Of a stretch of 64,000 nt of DNA, positions 26,780 to 39,184 are shown piece by piece; within the stretch, counting starts at the first letter, position 1; the number at the start of each line of letters is the position of its first letter. Source of the DNA: JASBRS01 sp964496495 (lineage in GTDB: Bacteria; Deinococcota; Deinococci; Deinococcales; Trueperaceae); assembly GCA_964496495.1 (NCBI GenBank), contig CAZBZU010000003.1:62001-126000 (forward strand), in the 5' to 3' direction. Below the pieces are notes generated by a model. It saw nothing but the letters and a program-made list of their open reading frames with translations. It did no database searches and was not told the origin of the DNA. Made by a program: the position numbers and the translations under genes.

Positions 26780-27700
26780 ATGCAGCAAACCGCCGTCAAG
26801 AAACGCACCGCCAAGGGCGAGTTGTCGTTAGAGGCACGGCGCGCCCGCACGGCGTGGCTCTTCCTGGCACCGTCCCTGATCGTCGTGCTCCTCGTGGCAG
26901 GCTATCCGCTCTACCGCACGATCCAGCTGAGCCTCACGCAGACCAACCTGCTGCAATTCCCTCTCAAGTCTCACTTCGTCGGCCTGCTCAACTACAAGTT
27001 CCTGCTGCAGGACTCGCAGTGGTGGGACTCGGTGAAGAACACCGTCATCTTCACGGTGTTCTCCGTCAGCATCGAGACGCTGCTCGGGCTGGGCATCGCC
27101 TTGTTGGTGAACGCCAAGTTCCCCGGCCGCGGAGCGATGCGCACCGCCATGCTCATTCCCTGGGCGATCCCCACGGTGGTCTCGGCGCAGATGTGGCGGT
27201 GGATGTACAACGACGTCTACGGCGTCATCAACGACCTGATGATGAAGGTGGGGCTGTCGCACAAGGCCTATGCCTGGCTGGCCAACCCCAAGCTGATGCT
27301 ACCGGCGGTGATCTCGGTCGACGTCTGGAAGACCACGCCCTTCATGGCGCTCCTCTTGCTCGCCGGCTTGCAGACCATCCCCAACGAGCTGTATGAGGCG
27401 GGCCGCGTCGACGGCGCCACCCCCTGGCAGAACTTCCTCCGCGTCACGCTCCCCTTGCTCAGACCGGCGCTGCTCATCGCGCTGATCTTCCGCACGCTGG
27501 ATGCGCTCCGGGTGTTCGACGTGATCTACGTGATGACGGGCACCAACCCGACCACCATGTCCATGGCGGTGTACTCCCGCCAGCAGCTCGTCGACTTCGG
27601 GGCGCTCGGCTACGGCTCCGCACTCTCGGTCGGCATCTTCGTGATCATCGCCATCTTCGTGGTGATCTACGTGGTCAGCCTGAGGGTGGAGGTCGACTGA
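26780..27700 (+). CDS. Sugar ABC transporter permease (MalF type)
   Basis: 306 residues from ATG 26780 (GTG 26777 is an alternative; GAGGTGA lies just upstream). Six hydrophobic segments fit a sugar ABC permease: ARTAWLFLAPSLIVVLLVAGY is the first. The cytoplasmic coupling helix with the EAA motif is YEAGRVDGATPWQNFLRVTLPLLRP, which meets the ATPase. It forms a heterodimer with the next gene's product. The last codons overlap the next start as TGATG. Confidence 0.92.
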   Translation: MQQTAVKKRTAKGELSLEARRARTAWLFLAPSLIVVLLVAGYPLYRTIQLSLTQTNLLQFPLKSHFVGLLNYKFLLQDSQWWDSVKNTVIFTVFSVSIETLLGLGIALLVNAKFPGRGAMRTAMLIPWAIPTVVSAQMWRWMYNDVYGVINDLMMKVGLSHKAYAWLANPKLMLPAVISVDVWKTTPFMALLLLAGLQTIPNELYEAGRVDGATPWQNFLRVTLPLLRPALLIALIFRTLDALRVFDVIYVMTGTNPTTMSMAVYSRQQLVDFGALGYGSALSVGIFVIIAIFVVIYVVSLRVEVD

Positions 27701-28548
27701 TGCGGCGACGCGGCGTCGGCTACTGGCTCGGGAACATCGCGTTCGCCATCCTGGTGGTGCTGGTGTTCGTCTATCTGGTCTTCCCCTTCTTCTGGGCGAT
27801 CTCCTCCTCGCTGAAGACACAGCAGGAGTTGTTCCAGACGCCTCTCGTCTACTGGCCTCCGGTACCGCAGTGGAAGAACTACGTGCAGGTGTTCACGGGG
27901 CAACCGTTCGCCCGCAACCTACTCAACTCCTTCGTCGTCGCAGGCCTGACTACCTTGCTGGCGCTGCTCATCGGCGGTACAGCCGCCTATGCGTTGGGGC
28001 GCATCCGCTTCCGTGGCAAGCGCGCGATCTTCTACAGCATCCTGGGCGTGTCCATGTTTCCGCAGGTCGCAATCCTGGGCGGCATGTTCGTGCTCATCCG
28101 AACGCTGCACTTCTACAACACATGGTGGGGGCTGATCGTTTCGTACATGGTGTTCACGCTGCCGTTCACGGTGTGGGTTCTCACCAGCTTCGTCCGAGAG
28201 ATCCCGCGTGAGCTCGAAGAGGCCGCGTTCGTGGACGGTGCGACACCCATCCAGTCACTGACGCGGGTGCTCCTGCCTGTGATGGCTCCCGGCCTGGTGA
28301 CGGCGGGGCTGCTGGCATTCATCCAGGCGTGGAACGAGTTCCTGTTCGCCCTCACGTTCACCGTCGACAACCATGCTCGAACCGTGCCCGTGGCGATCGC
28401 GCTGTTCAGCGGCGCAAGCATGTTCGAGTTGCCATGGGCACAGATCATGGCCGCCTCGGTGATCGTCACGGTTCCGCTCATCATCCTGGTGCTGATCTTC
28501 CAGCAACGCATCGTCGCCGGCCTCACCGCTGGCGCGGTCAAAGGCTGA
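27700..28548 (+). CDS. Sugar ABC transporter permease (MalG type)
   Basis: 282 residues, six hydrophobic segments. Seen: the first segment GNIAFAILVVLVFVYLVFPFFWAISSSLK and the EAA loop ELEEAAFVDGATPIQSLTRVLLPVMAPG, both typical of MalG. The gene starts one base inside the end of the MalF-type gene, so the two are translated together. It ends the operon; a bidirectional hairpin follows. The missing ATPase is a common feature of such operons in Thermus and actinobacteria, which use one shared MsiK-like protein. Confidence 0.93.
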   Translation: MRRRGVGYWLGNIAFAILVVLVFVYLVFPFFWAISSSLKTQQELFQTPLVYWPPVPQWKNYVQVFTGQPFARNLLNSFVVAGLTTLLALLIGGTAAYALGRIRFRGKRAIFYSILGVSMFPQVAILGGMFVLIRTLHFYNTWWGLIVSYMVFTLPFTVWVLTSFVREIPRELEEAAFVDGATPIQSLTRVLLPVMAPGLVTAGLLAFIQAWNEFLFALTFTVDNHARTVPVAIALFSGASMFELPWAQIMAASVIVTVPLIILVLIFQQRIVAGLTAGAVKG

Positions 28549-28577
28549 GACGGCTACCGGTCCCAACGGCGAACCGA

Positions 28578-28604
28578 ACGGGGCGCGCTTCCGGGCGCGC
28601 CCCG

Positions 28605-28605
<1 letters not shown>
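28578..28605. terminator. Bidirectional hairpin between permease and acetoacetyl-CoA synthetase genes
   Basis: ACGGGGCGCGC and its perfect complement (11 pairs) with a 6-base loop, between two convergent genes. It touches the stop of the minus-strand gene. No U-run on either side, so termination strength is uncertain. Confidence 0.55.
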
Positions 28606-30581
<1,976 letters not shown>

Positions 30582-30653
30582 GCTCGTCACCTCGCGGACG
30601 TGGCGCCGGTCGCGGCTCGCGCCGGTCGCGGCTGGGTCGGTCTCGGCCGGGTC

Positions 30654-30659
30654 AGTCTA
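30654..30659 (-). promoter_or_regulatory. Putative -10 box of acetoacetyl-CoA synthetase
   Basis: Minus-strand TAGACT about 70 bases before the ATG. The gene has a Shine-Dalgarno sequence, so a leader is expected. Confidence 0.35.
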
Positions 30660-30733
30660 CCGCCGCTTCATCCGCGCCGGCCCGGGCCGAAGTGGACGCC
30701 TGTGACGCGTCGTGGCGGTAGCCTGACCTCGAG

Positions 30734-30739
30734 TACACT
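30734..30739 (+). promoter_or_regulatory. -10 box, leaderless, of the ABC exporter
   Basis: TACACT ends 5 bases before GTG 30745. Confidence 0.5.
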
Positions 30740-30744
30740 GCGGC

Positions 30745-32568
<1,824 letters not shown>

Positions 32569-32665
32569 ACGTCAAAGGAGCGCCTCCTTGGGCGGCAGCG
32601 GCCAGGCGCGCGCGGCCGGCGCTGCCAACGTCTCGCGGCGCCACACCGCTGGCGGGGGCATACCT

Positions 32666-32671
32666 TAAACT
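32666..32671 (+). promoter_or_regulatory. -10 box of uvrB
   Basis: TAAACT ends 8 bases before ATG 32680 with only a weak AGGAC between, giving a leaderless or nearly leaderless message. No SOS-type operator was recognised. Confidence 0.4.
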
Positions 32672-32679
32672 ATTAGGAC

Positions 32680-34704
32680 ATGCCGCTCGAGGTGCACTCC
32701 CCCTTCGAACCGCGAGGCGACCAGCCGCACGCCATCGACGGCATCGTGGAGGGGCTCGAGGACGGGCTCCGGTTCCAGACGCTCCTGGGAGTGACGGGTT
32801 CTGGGAAGACGCACACCATGGGCCGCGTCATCGAGCGCGCCCAGCGCCCGGCGCTGATCCTGGCGCCGAACAAGATCCTGACCGCGCAGCTTGCCTCCGA
32901 GTTCCGCGACCTCTTCCCCACCGCCGCGGTCGAGTTCTTCATCAGCTACTACGACTACTACCAGCCCGAGGCATACGTGCCGGCTCGCGACCTGTTCATC
33001 GAGAAGGACGCCAACATCAACATGGAGCTGGAGCGGCTGCGCCACTCGACCACCCGCAGCTTGCTGACGCGCAAGGACGTCATCGTGGTCGCCTCGGTGT
33101 CGGCCATCTACGGCCTGGGGTCGCCCGAGGAGTACCAGCGCATGCACCTCATCCTGGAGGTGGGCGCCGGCATCGGTCGCGACGCCATTCTGGAGACGCT
33201 CGTCACCCAGCAGTACGAGCGTAACGACATCGAGCTTGCCCCCGGCCGCTTCCGGGCCCGTGGCGACGTCATCGAGGTGTGGGCCGCCTACGAGGAGGAG
33301 CCGCTTCGCATCGAGCTGTGGGGCGACGAGGTCGACCGCCTCACCATGCTCCATCCCGTCACCGGCGACGAGACACGCGAGCTCCCCAGCGCCATGATCT
33401 TCCCCGCCCGCCACTACGTCACGCCCTTCGAGAAGCTGCAGCCGGCCATCGAGCAGATGCAGGCGGACCTCGAGGAACGCCTGAAGCTGTTCGAGAAGGC
33501 CGGCAAGCTCGTCGAGATGCAGCGCCTCCGAGAACGCACCCTCTACGACCTGGAGATGCTCCGCACGCTCGGCTACTGCAGCGGCATCGAGAACTACTCG
33601 CGCTACCTGGAGGGCCGCAAGCCGGGCGAGCCGCCGAACACCCTCCTCGATTACTTCCCAGACGACTTCATCACCTTCCTGGACGAGTCGCACGTGATGC
33701 TGCCGCAGATCCGCGGCATGTTCAACGGCGACCGCGCCCGCAAGCAGACGCTGGTGGACTACGGCTTCCGGCTGCCGGCGGCCCTCGACAACCGCCCCCT
33801 GAAGGAGGAGGAGTTCTTCGAGCGGGTCGGCCAGGCGGTGTTCGTGTCGGCCACGCCGGCCGAGGAGGAAGCCCGGCTCAGCGACAAGACGGTCGAGCAG
33901 GTGATCCGGCCCACGGGTCTGGTCGACCCGCTGCTCACCGTCAAGCCCAGCCGCGGCCAGATCGACGACCTGGTCTTCGCCGTGCGCGAGCGGGCCAAGC
34001 GCGGCGAGCGGGTGCTGGTGACCACCCTCACCAAGAAGATGGCGGAGGACCTGACCGAGTACCTCGCCGAGCAGGGGGAGCGGGTACGGTACATGCACTC
34101 CGACATCGACGCGGTCGAGCGTCAGGTGATCATCCGCGACCTCCGCCTCGGCCACTTCGACGCCCTCGTAGGCATCAACCTGCTGCGCGAGGGACTCGAC
34201 CTGCCCGAGGTGAGCCTCGTCGCCATCCTCGACGCCGACAAGTCCGGCTTCCTGCGCAGCGAACGCTCGCTCATCCAGACCATCGGCCGTGCGGCGCGCA
34301 ACGTCAAGGGCGAGGTGTACCTCTACGCCGACGAGGTCAGCGAGGCGATGGACGGCGCCATCGCGGAGACCAACCGTCGCCGCGACAAGCAGCTCGCCTT
34401 CAACCGCGAGCACGGCATCACCCCCGAGACGATCCGCAAGCGCATCCACGAGGTGATCCGTGGCGAGGAGCAGGCCCGGGACGAAGCCGAGGAGCTCGAT
34501 CCCTGGGAGCGCGAGCTGCTGTTCGACGATCTCAAGCAGGAGCTGTCGCAGCTGGAGAACGAGATGTGGAAGGCGTCCGAAGAACTCGACTTCGAGCGCG
34601 CCGCGCAGATCCGGGATCGCATCCGCGAGATCGAGGCGCGACTCGAGGGCAAACGCGTGGAGGTTCCCACCATCCCGGGGCACGGCGAGCGGACGCGCGC
34701 ATGA
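32680..34704 (+). CDS. uvrB: Excinuclease ABC subunit B
   Basis: 674 residues, normal length. Damage-verifying helicase of nucleotide excision repair; works with UvrA and UvrC. Seen: Walker A GVTGSGKTHTMGRV near residue 38, the beta-hairpin YYDYYQPEAYVP that inserts between DNA strands, helicase motifs FLDESHVMLPQIRGM and GLDLPEVSLVAILDADKSGFLRS, SLIQTIGRAARN, and the C-terminal UVR domain EELDFERAAQIRDRIREIE that binds UvrC. No uvrA or uvrC nearby. carD follows after about 110 bases with its own promoter. Confidence 0.97.
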   Translation: MPLEVHSPFEPRGDQPHAIDGIVEGLEDGLRFQTLLGVTGSGKTHTMGRVIERAQRPALILAPNKILTAQLASEFRDLFPTAAVEFFISYYDYYQPEAYVPARDLFIEKDANINMELERLRHSTTRSLLTRKDVIVVASVSAIYGLGSPEEYQRMHLILEVGAGIGRDAILETLVTQQYERNDIELAPGRFRARGDVIEVWAAYEEEPLRIELWGDEVDRLTMLHPVTGDETRELPSAMIFPARHYVTPFEKLQPAIEQMQADLEERLKLFEKAGKLVEMQRLRERTLYDLEMLRTLGYCSGIENYSRYLEGRKPGEPPNTLLDYFPDDFITFLDESHVMLPQIRGMFNGDRARKQTLVDYGFRLPAALDNRPLKEEEFFERVGQAVFVSATPAEEEARLSDKTVEQVIRPTGLVDPLLTVKPSRGQIDDLVFAVRERAKRGERVLVTTLTKKMAEDLTEYLAEQGERVRYMHSDIDAVERQVIIRDLRLGHFDALVGINLLREGLDLPEVSLVAILDADKSGFLRSERSLIQTIGRAARNVKGEVYLYADEVSEAMDGAIAETNRRRDKQLAFNREHGITPETIRKRIHEVIRGEEQARDEAEELDPWERELLFDDLKQELSQLENEMWKASEELDFERAAQIRDRIREIEARLEGKRVEVPTIPGHGERTRA

Positions 34705-34793
34705 CGCGACGCCGGCGCCGGGGCTGGGGGCGGCCGGGTCGGAACGCCGGATGCGCCTGCGTGGCGGCGACTCCGGCCGCCTGGCGCGCGCTA

Positions 34794-34802
34794 TGGTAAC
34801 CT
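34794..34802 (+). promoter_or_regulatory. Extended -10 promoter of carD-rsmA
   Basis: TGG-TAACCT, an extended -10 box, ends 10 bases before GTG 34813. The leader would be only a few bases and has no Shine-Dalgarno sequence. Confidence 0.45.
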
Positions 34803-34812
34803 CGTAGCTACT

Positions 34813-35304
34813 GTGACATTCCAGGTCGGTGACAACGTGGTCTACCCGTCGCAGGGCGCGGGTGTCGTTCAGGAACTCACCACCCGCGCGGTACTGGGCG
34901 AAACCCAGCAGTACCTCAAGATCGTCTTCGTTCGTGGCGACATGGAGGTGCTGGTGCCTCTACGCAAGGGGCAGGAGGTCGGGCTGCGCCACACCGTCGG
35001 CGCCGACGAGATCACCCAGGTGTTCGACGCGCTGGCGAAGGCCGACCTGTCGCTGCCGACGCAGTGGCCGCCCCGATACCGCGCCGAGCAGGACATCCTG
35101 GCGGGAGGCAGCGCCTACGACCTGGCACGGCTCATCGGAGTGCTCGCCAAGCGCGACCTCGAGAAGGGCCTGGCGGCGACAGAACGCGAGGTCCTGGAGC
35201 ACGCCAAGAGCATGCTCGCCAGCGAGCTGGCCGTGGTGCAGCAGGTGACCCTCGACGAGGCAGCCGGCCAGCTGGAGGCCCTCATCTCCGATCGCATCAC
35301 GTGA
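34813..35304 (+). CDS. carD: CarD-family transcriptional regulator
   Basis: 163 residues. Binds the RNA polymerase beta subunit and stabilises the open promoter complex, notably at rRNA promoters. Seen: the N-terminal RNA-polymerase-interacting domain FQVGDNVVYPSQGAGVVQEL (residues 3-60) and a helical C-terminal DNA-binding domain with a Trp near 78 (PTQWPPRYRAEQ) in place of the usual wedge Trp position, then AYDLARLIGVLAKRD. The family is found in Deinococcota, actinobacteria and some others. It overlaps the rsmA start as GTGA. GTG start with no Shine-Dalgarno sequence suggests a near-leaderless message. Confidence 0.92.
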   Translation: MTFQVGDNVVYPSQGAGVVQELTTRAVLGETQQYLKIVFVRGDMEVLVPLRKGQEVGLRHTVGADEITQVFDALAKADLSLPTQWPPRYRAEQDILAGGSAYDLARLIGVLAKRDLEKGLAATEREVLEHAKSMLASELAVVQQVTLDEAAGQLEALISDRIT

Positions 35305-36287
35305 GCGCCGGCGACCGGGCGTTCCGATCCGCCACGAGAGCGGGTCGCCCGGGCGCCGTCGAGGTCGATCACGGCGCGGCCGGCCCACCGGCGGCGATGC
35401 GCTCGGCCGGCCCCGACGCAGACGAGCCACGTCGGGTGGACGCCTCGGGACGACAGGCCCCGCTGACCGCCCCGTCACGGGTGGCGGCCCTGCTCAAGCG
35501 TCACGGGCTCACGCCCGACCGAGGCTTCTCCCAGAACTTCCTGGTAGACGCCGGCGCGCTGGCCGTCATCGTCGATGCGGCCGAGGTGCAGCCCACCGAT
35601 ACCGTCTTCGAGGTGGGACCCGGTCTCGGCGTCCTGACGCGCGAGCTGGCGTCGCGCGCGGCCAGGGTGGTGAGCGTCGAGCTCGACCGGCGCCTCCAGG
35701 GCGTGCTGGCGGAGACCCTGTCCGGCCTGGGGTCGGTTGAGCTGGTGTTCGGCGACGCCGCCCGCTACGATTTCGCGTCGCTCCCCGAGGGGACGCTGCT
35801 GGTGGCCAACCTGCCGTACGGGGTGGCGACCGCCGTGGTGACGCGGGCGCTGGCGTCGAGGCGGTTCCGCCGCCTGGTGTTCCTCGTCCAACGCGAGGTC
35901 GCCGACCGCCTCACGGCGGCACCTGGAACGCCGGCGTACGGGTCGCTGACGCTGCTCGTCCGCCACTTCGGGCGCGCCGCCAGCCTGCGCCGAGTGCCTC
36001 CGGGCGCGTTCCTGCCGGCGCCCAAGGTCACCTCGGCCGTGGTGCGGATCGATGTCGACCGCGCCGCGCGACCGGACCCGGAGCTGTTCCGCTTCATCCG
36101 CCTCGGCTTCGCTCACCGGCGCAAGACGCTGGCGAAGAACCTGGCGCTCGCCGGATTCGACCGCGAGGCCGTCAACCGTGCTCTCGCCGAGCTCGGGCTC
36201 GACGGCCGCGTCCGCGCCGAGGCGCTGGAGCTGACCAGCTTCGAGCGGCTTCTCGCCTCGCTGGCGGGCGGCACCGACTGGCCCTAG
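35301..36287 (+). CDS. rsmA: 16S rRNA dimethyladenosine transferase
   Basis: 328 residues from GTG 35301; ATG 35397 (32 codons later) is an alternative start that would give the usual family length, and the first 50 residues are low-complexity, so the true start is uncertain. Dimethylates two adjacent adenines near the 3' end of 16S rRNA during 30S assembly. Seen: GFSQNFLVDAG, the SAM-binding FEVGPGLGVLTREL, VVSVELDRRLQGVL, catalytic NLPYGVATAVV, and PPGAFLPAPKVTSAVVRI. The start overlaps the carD stop by 4 bases, so both are translated from one message. Confidence 0.93.
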   Translation: MSAGDRAFRSATRAGRPGAVEVDHGAAGPPAAMRSAGPDADEPRRVDASGRQAPLTAPSRVAALLKRHGLTPDRGFSQNFLVDAGALAVIVDAAEVQPTDTVFEVGPGLGVLTRELASRAARVVSVELDRRLQGVLAETLSGLGSVELVFGDAARYDFASLPEGTLLVANLPYGVATAVVTRALASRRFRRLVFLVQREVADRLTAAPGTPAYGSLTLLVRHFGRAASLRRVPPGAFLPAPKVTSAVVRIDVDRAARPDPELFRFIRLGFAHRRKTLAKNLALAGFDREAVNRALAELGLDGRVRAEALELTSFERLLASLAGGTDWP

Positions 36288-36297
36288 CCCGATTGGG

Positions 36298-36303
36298 TAT
36301 ACT
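36298..36303 (+). promoter_or_regulatory. -10 box of the pfkB-S41-MBL operon
   Basis: TATACT about 50 bases before ATG 36354; a near-consensus -10 with no clear -35. The transcript has a short leader with CTGGAG as ribosome site. Confidence 0.45.
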
Positions 36304-36353
36304 GCCCTAAGCGACAAAGCGACCCTGCCGGCTGCGGCCGGGTCTGGAGTGTG

Positions 36354-37298
36354 ATGGGACGATTCGTTGTGGTCGGCGATGCGACCGTCGATCAGATGTA
36401 CTTCGTGAAGGAATTCCCGGAGCCAGGGGGGGAGGTCAACGCCCTCCGGGCCGTCATGGAGCCCGGGGGTGCCGGGGGCACCATCGCAGCGGTACTCGGC
36501 CGCCTGGGCAACGACGTCGAGATCGCCACCCGGGTGGGGACCGGCCCGTTCTCCAAGCTCGCCCTCAAGCACGTCCGTGCCGCCGGCGTCGGGGACGGCA
36601 TGGTGCAGGTGGACGGGCATCTCCAGACCAGCAGCGTCACCCTCATCATCACGCCGGACGCGCAACGCACCATGATCAGCGCGGCCGGCGCCAGCCGCCA
36701 CCTGGACTCCGCCGAGCTGGAGCGGAAGGACATCGCCTCGGCGGATGCGCTGGTGATGAGCGCGTACAGCCTGGTGGGCGGGCGCCAGCGCGAGTACGCC
36801 GTGCAGGCGCTCGACTATGCCCGCGAGGCCAAGGTCACGACCTTCGTCGACCTCGGCAGTGGTGCCGTGAACGCCCTACGCGACCGGCTCATCTCGCTGG
36901 TGCGCGAGGTGGACTACCTGCTCATGAACGAGCAGGAGCTCTACACCCTGACCGGCGAGTCGTCGATCTCCGACGCCGTCTCGGGACTCAACCGGCACGG
37001 CATCGACCGGCTCATCGTCAAGGTGGGTGCCATGGGGAGCATCGTCATCACGCCGGAGCTGACCGAGCTCGTTGAGGCCTACGACGTCGACGGCGTCGTC
37101 GACTCCACCGGGGCCGGCGACTACTACACCGCCGCCTTCGCTCACGGCATCATGAAGGGCTACGATCTGCTGGCCGCCGCCCGACTGGGGAACGTCGCCG
37201 GCGCCCTCAACACCACTCGCGTGGGAGCCCAGACCGTGCTTCTCGACGCCGACACGCTGGAGCGCCACGCCTCGGCGTTCGCGGGTGCCAGCGGCTGA
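36354..37298 (+). CDS. PfkB-family carbohydrate/nucleoside kinase
   Basis: 314 residues. A cytoplasmic kinase of the ribokinase fold. Seen: the N-terminal motif GGAGGTIAAVLGRLG (sugar contact), TTFVDLGSGAVNALRD, NEQELYTLTGE, and the ATP/anion-hole motif VDSTGAGDYYTAAFAHGI with the catalytic Asp, close to the carboxyl end. The family includes ribokinase, fructokinase and pseudouridine kinase, and the substrate cannot be read. Pseudouridine kinase (PsuK) is possible because psuG is in the window, but psuG is 23 kb away. First gene of a three-gene operon. GTG 36351 is an alternative start. Confidence 0.85.
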   Translation: MGRFVVVGDATVDQMYFVKEFPEPGGEVNALRAVMEPGGAGGTIAAVLGRLGNDVEIATRVGTGPFSKLALKHVRAAGVGDGMVQVDGHLQTSSVTLIITPDAQRTMISAAGASRHLDSAELERKDIASADALVMSAYSLVGGRQREYAVQALDYAREAKVTTFVDLGSGAVNALRDRLISLVREVDYLLMNEQELYTLTGESSISDAVSGLNRHGIDRLIVKVGAMGSIVITPELTELVEAYDVDGVVDSTGAGDYYTAAFAHGIMKGYDLLAAARLGNVAGALNTTRVGAQTVLLDADTLERHASAFAGASG

Positions 37299-37302
37299 GC
37301 GC

Positions 37303-38298
37303 GTGAGCATCCGGCGCCGGGCCGGGCGCCGCGCGGGGCGGCGTCTCGCGCGGCTCCTGCTGCTCGCCGTGGCGGCCTGGGCGACGGCGTCCTCAACGCC
37401 GGCAACGGCCCCACCGTCCGCGGCGGCGCCCGGCAGCGGATCGGACTACGGCAGGCGCTTCGACACCGCCTGGCGCCTGATCGATCAGCGCTACTGGGAC
37501 GTGGGCGGACTCAAGGTGGACTGGCAGGCGATGCGCCGCGAGTACCGCCCCGAGGCGCTGGCAGCCAAGGACGACGCGGCGTTCTACGCGGTGCTGCAGG
37601 CCATGTACGCGCGCATCAACGATGGCCACACGGTGTTCGTGCCGCCGAAACGCGTCGCGGAGATCCATGCCGAGTATGGCGACCTGCCGTGCCTGGGCGT
37701 CTTCGGCATGGCGCAGGTCGAGGGACACGCCGGCCACGTGAGCTACCGACTGCTGCCGGACGGCATCGGCTACATCCGGCTGCCCGACCTGGCCTCCGGC
37801 GGCATCCCCGACGCCGTACGGGGGGCCGTAACGGTGCTGCAGGCGAGCGGCGCCAAGGGTCTGGTGCTCGACCTCCGCGGCAATCCCGGCGGGCGGCTGG
37901 TGACGATGATGCGGGTGGCCGGCATCTTCACCAGTGGCTTCCTGTGGCGAGTCGTGACGCGGTGGGCCCTGCCGCTGCCCTATCCCGCCATCGGGCCGGT
38001 GGCGACCACCTTGCCCCTTGCGGTGCTGACCGACGGCGACGTCAACAGCGCCGCCGAAGGGCTGGCGGGCGCGCTTCAGAAGGCCGGCCGTGCGACCGTG
38101 GTCGGCGCGCGCACGGCGGGCAACGTCGAGGCCGTGCTGCCGTTCTGCCTCGCCGACGGCTCGCAGGCCTGGATCGCCACCGGCGTCCTGGCCCCCATCG
38201 GCGGGCCGACGTGGGAGGGCCGCGGCGTGGTGCCGGACGTCCCCAGCTCACCCGCCGACGCGCTCGACGTGGCCGAGGGGCTGCTGGCGAAGCGGTGA
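37303..38298 (+). CDS. S41-family C-terminal-processing-like peptidase, atypical
   Basis: 331 residues from GTG 37303 (GTG 37285 alternative). The N-terminus is Arg-rich followed by a hydrophobic stretch (RLLLLAVAAWATASS), a signal peptide or anchor, so the enzyme probably acts outside the cytoplasm. Seen: INDGHTVFV with a conserved His, an LVLDLRGNPGG strand, and the nucleophile region DVNSAAEGLAGAL. The catalytic Lys of classical CtpA/Tsp (GKG after the Thr) is absent: here the sequence is VGARTAGNVEAVLPF. This is the pattern of S41B/tricorn-like relatives that use Ser-His-Glu, with the Glu in GPTWEGRGVVPDV a candidate. No PDZ domain is clear. The stop overlaps the next start as GTGA. Confidence 0.8.
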   Translation: MSIRRRAGRRAGRRLARLLLLAVAAWATASSTPATAPPSAAAPGSGSDYGRRFDTAWRLIDQRYWDVGGLKVDWQAMRREYRPEALAAKDDAAFYAVLQAMYARINDGHTVFVPPKRVAEIHAEYGDLPCLGVFGMAQVEGHAGHVSYRLLPDGIGYIRLPDLASGGIPDAVRGAVTVLQASGAKGLVLDLRGNPGGRLVTMMRVAGIFTSGFLWRVVTRWALPLPYPAIGPVATTLPLAVLTDGDVNSAAEGLAGALQKAGRATVVGARTAGNVEAVLPFCLADGSQAWIATGVLAPIGGPTWEGRGVVPDVPSSPADALDVAEGLLAKR

Positions 38299-39140
38299 GC
38301 CGACCCGCTACCCCCGAGCGCGTCTCCGAGCACGTGTGGCGCCTTCGACTCCCCAGCCGAACCCTTCCCCCGTTCGATCACGTCAACGTCTACCTGGTCG
38401 CCGCCGGCGGCGTGGGGGTGGTCGTGGACCCCGGATCGCCCGGCGAAGCCTCGCGCGACGCCATCGACGCGGCCCTGGCGTCCGCGGGCGTGCGCCTGCT
38501 CAAGGCGGTGCTGCTCACCCACGGCCACGTCGATCACGTCGAGGGACTGGCAGCGCTCCTCGAGAGCCATCCGGACTGCCCGGTCTATCTGCACGCCTTG
38601 GAGGCGCAGCGCGTCCGCGCCGCCGGCCGGATGTTCCTTGCAGATGAGCATCGTCTCACCGTCGGCGACACCGTCATCCGCACCCTGCATACGCCCGGCC
38701 ACAGCCCCGGCCACCTGAGCTTCCTGGTGGAGGACGATCGCACCGCGCTCGCCGGCGACCTAGTGGCTGGGCAGGGCTCGAGCTGGGTCGGCACGCCGGA
38801 AGGGGACGTCAGCGCCTACCTGGCCAGCCTGTCGCGGTTGCGCGGGCTGGCTCCGGCACTCCTCGGCCCCGGTCACGGACCGCTGGTGCGAGATCCTGCC
38901 GCCAAGCTGGCGGCCGCCGCCGAGCACCGGCTGGCACGCGAGCGACAGCTGCTGGCGGCCCTGGCGGAGGGGCCGCAGAGGCTGGCGGCGTTGCGCCGCC
39001 AGGTCTACCCCGGGCTGCCCGACGCCGCCCGCGAGCTGGCCGAGCGCAGCCTGCTGGCCCACCTTGCCAAGCTCATGCATGAGATGCGCGTCGTGCACCT
39101 GGGCGACGACCCACACAGCCCCTTCGCGTTGCGGAGCTGA
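38295..39140 (+). CDS. Metallo-beta-lactamase-fold hydrolase
   Basis: 281 residues from GTG 38295. Cytoplasmic by absence of a signal peptide. Seen: the metal-binding THGHVDHVEGL (HxHxDH), the second ligand His in HTPGHSPGHLSFLV, the bridging Asp in ALAGDLVAGQG, and the last His in GPGHGPLVRDP. A C-terminal helical extension with winged-helix-like character (LAALAEGPQRLAALRRQVYPG) resembles LACTB2-like and hydroxyacylglutathione hydrolase relatives; a nuclease or thioesterase role is open. Last gene of the operon with the kinase and the peptidase, which have no known pathway in common. Confidence 0.85.
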   Translation: MSRPATPERVSEHVWRLRLPSRTLPPFDHVNVYLVAAGGVGVVVDPGSPGEASRDAIDAALASAGVRLLKAVLLTHGHVDHVEGLAALLESHPDCPVYLHALEAQRVRAAGRMFLADEHRLTVGDTVIRTLHTPGHSPGHLSFLVEDDRTALAGDLVAGQGSSWVGTPEGDVSAYLASLSRLRGLAPALLGPGHGPLVRDPAAKLAAAAEHRLARERQLLAALAEGPQRLAALRRQVYPGLPDAARELAERSLLAHLAKLMHEMRVVHLGDDPHSPFALRS

Positions 39141-39184
39141 CGCCCGCTCCGAGCGCACGGCCCGCCATTCGGGCTCAGGCGGCG

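Noticed and set aside
32665..34683. 672-residue open frame opposite uvrB
   Set aside because: Shadow of uvrB; no motif, no ribosome site.
36354..37298. Calling the PfkB gene psuK because psuG is in the window
   Set aside because: The genes are 23 kb apart and the family signature does not fix the substrate.
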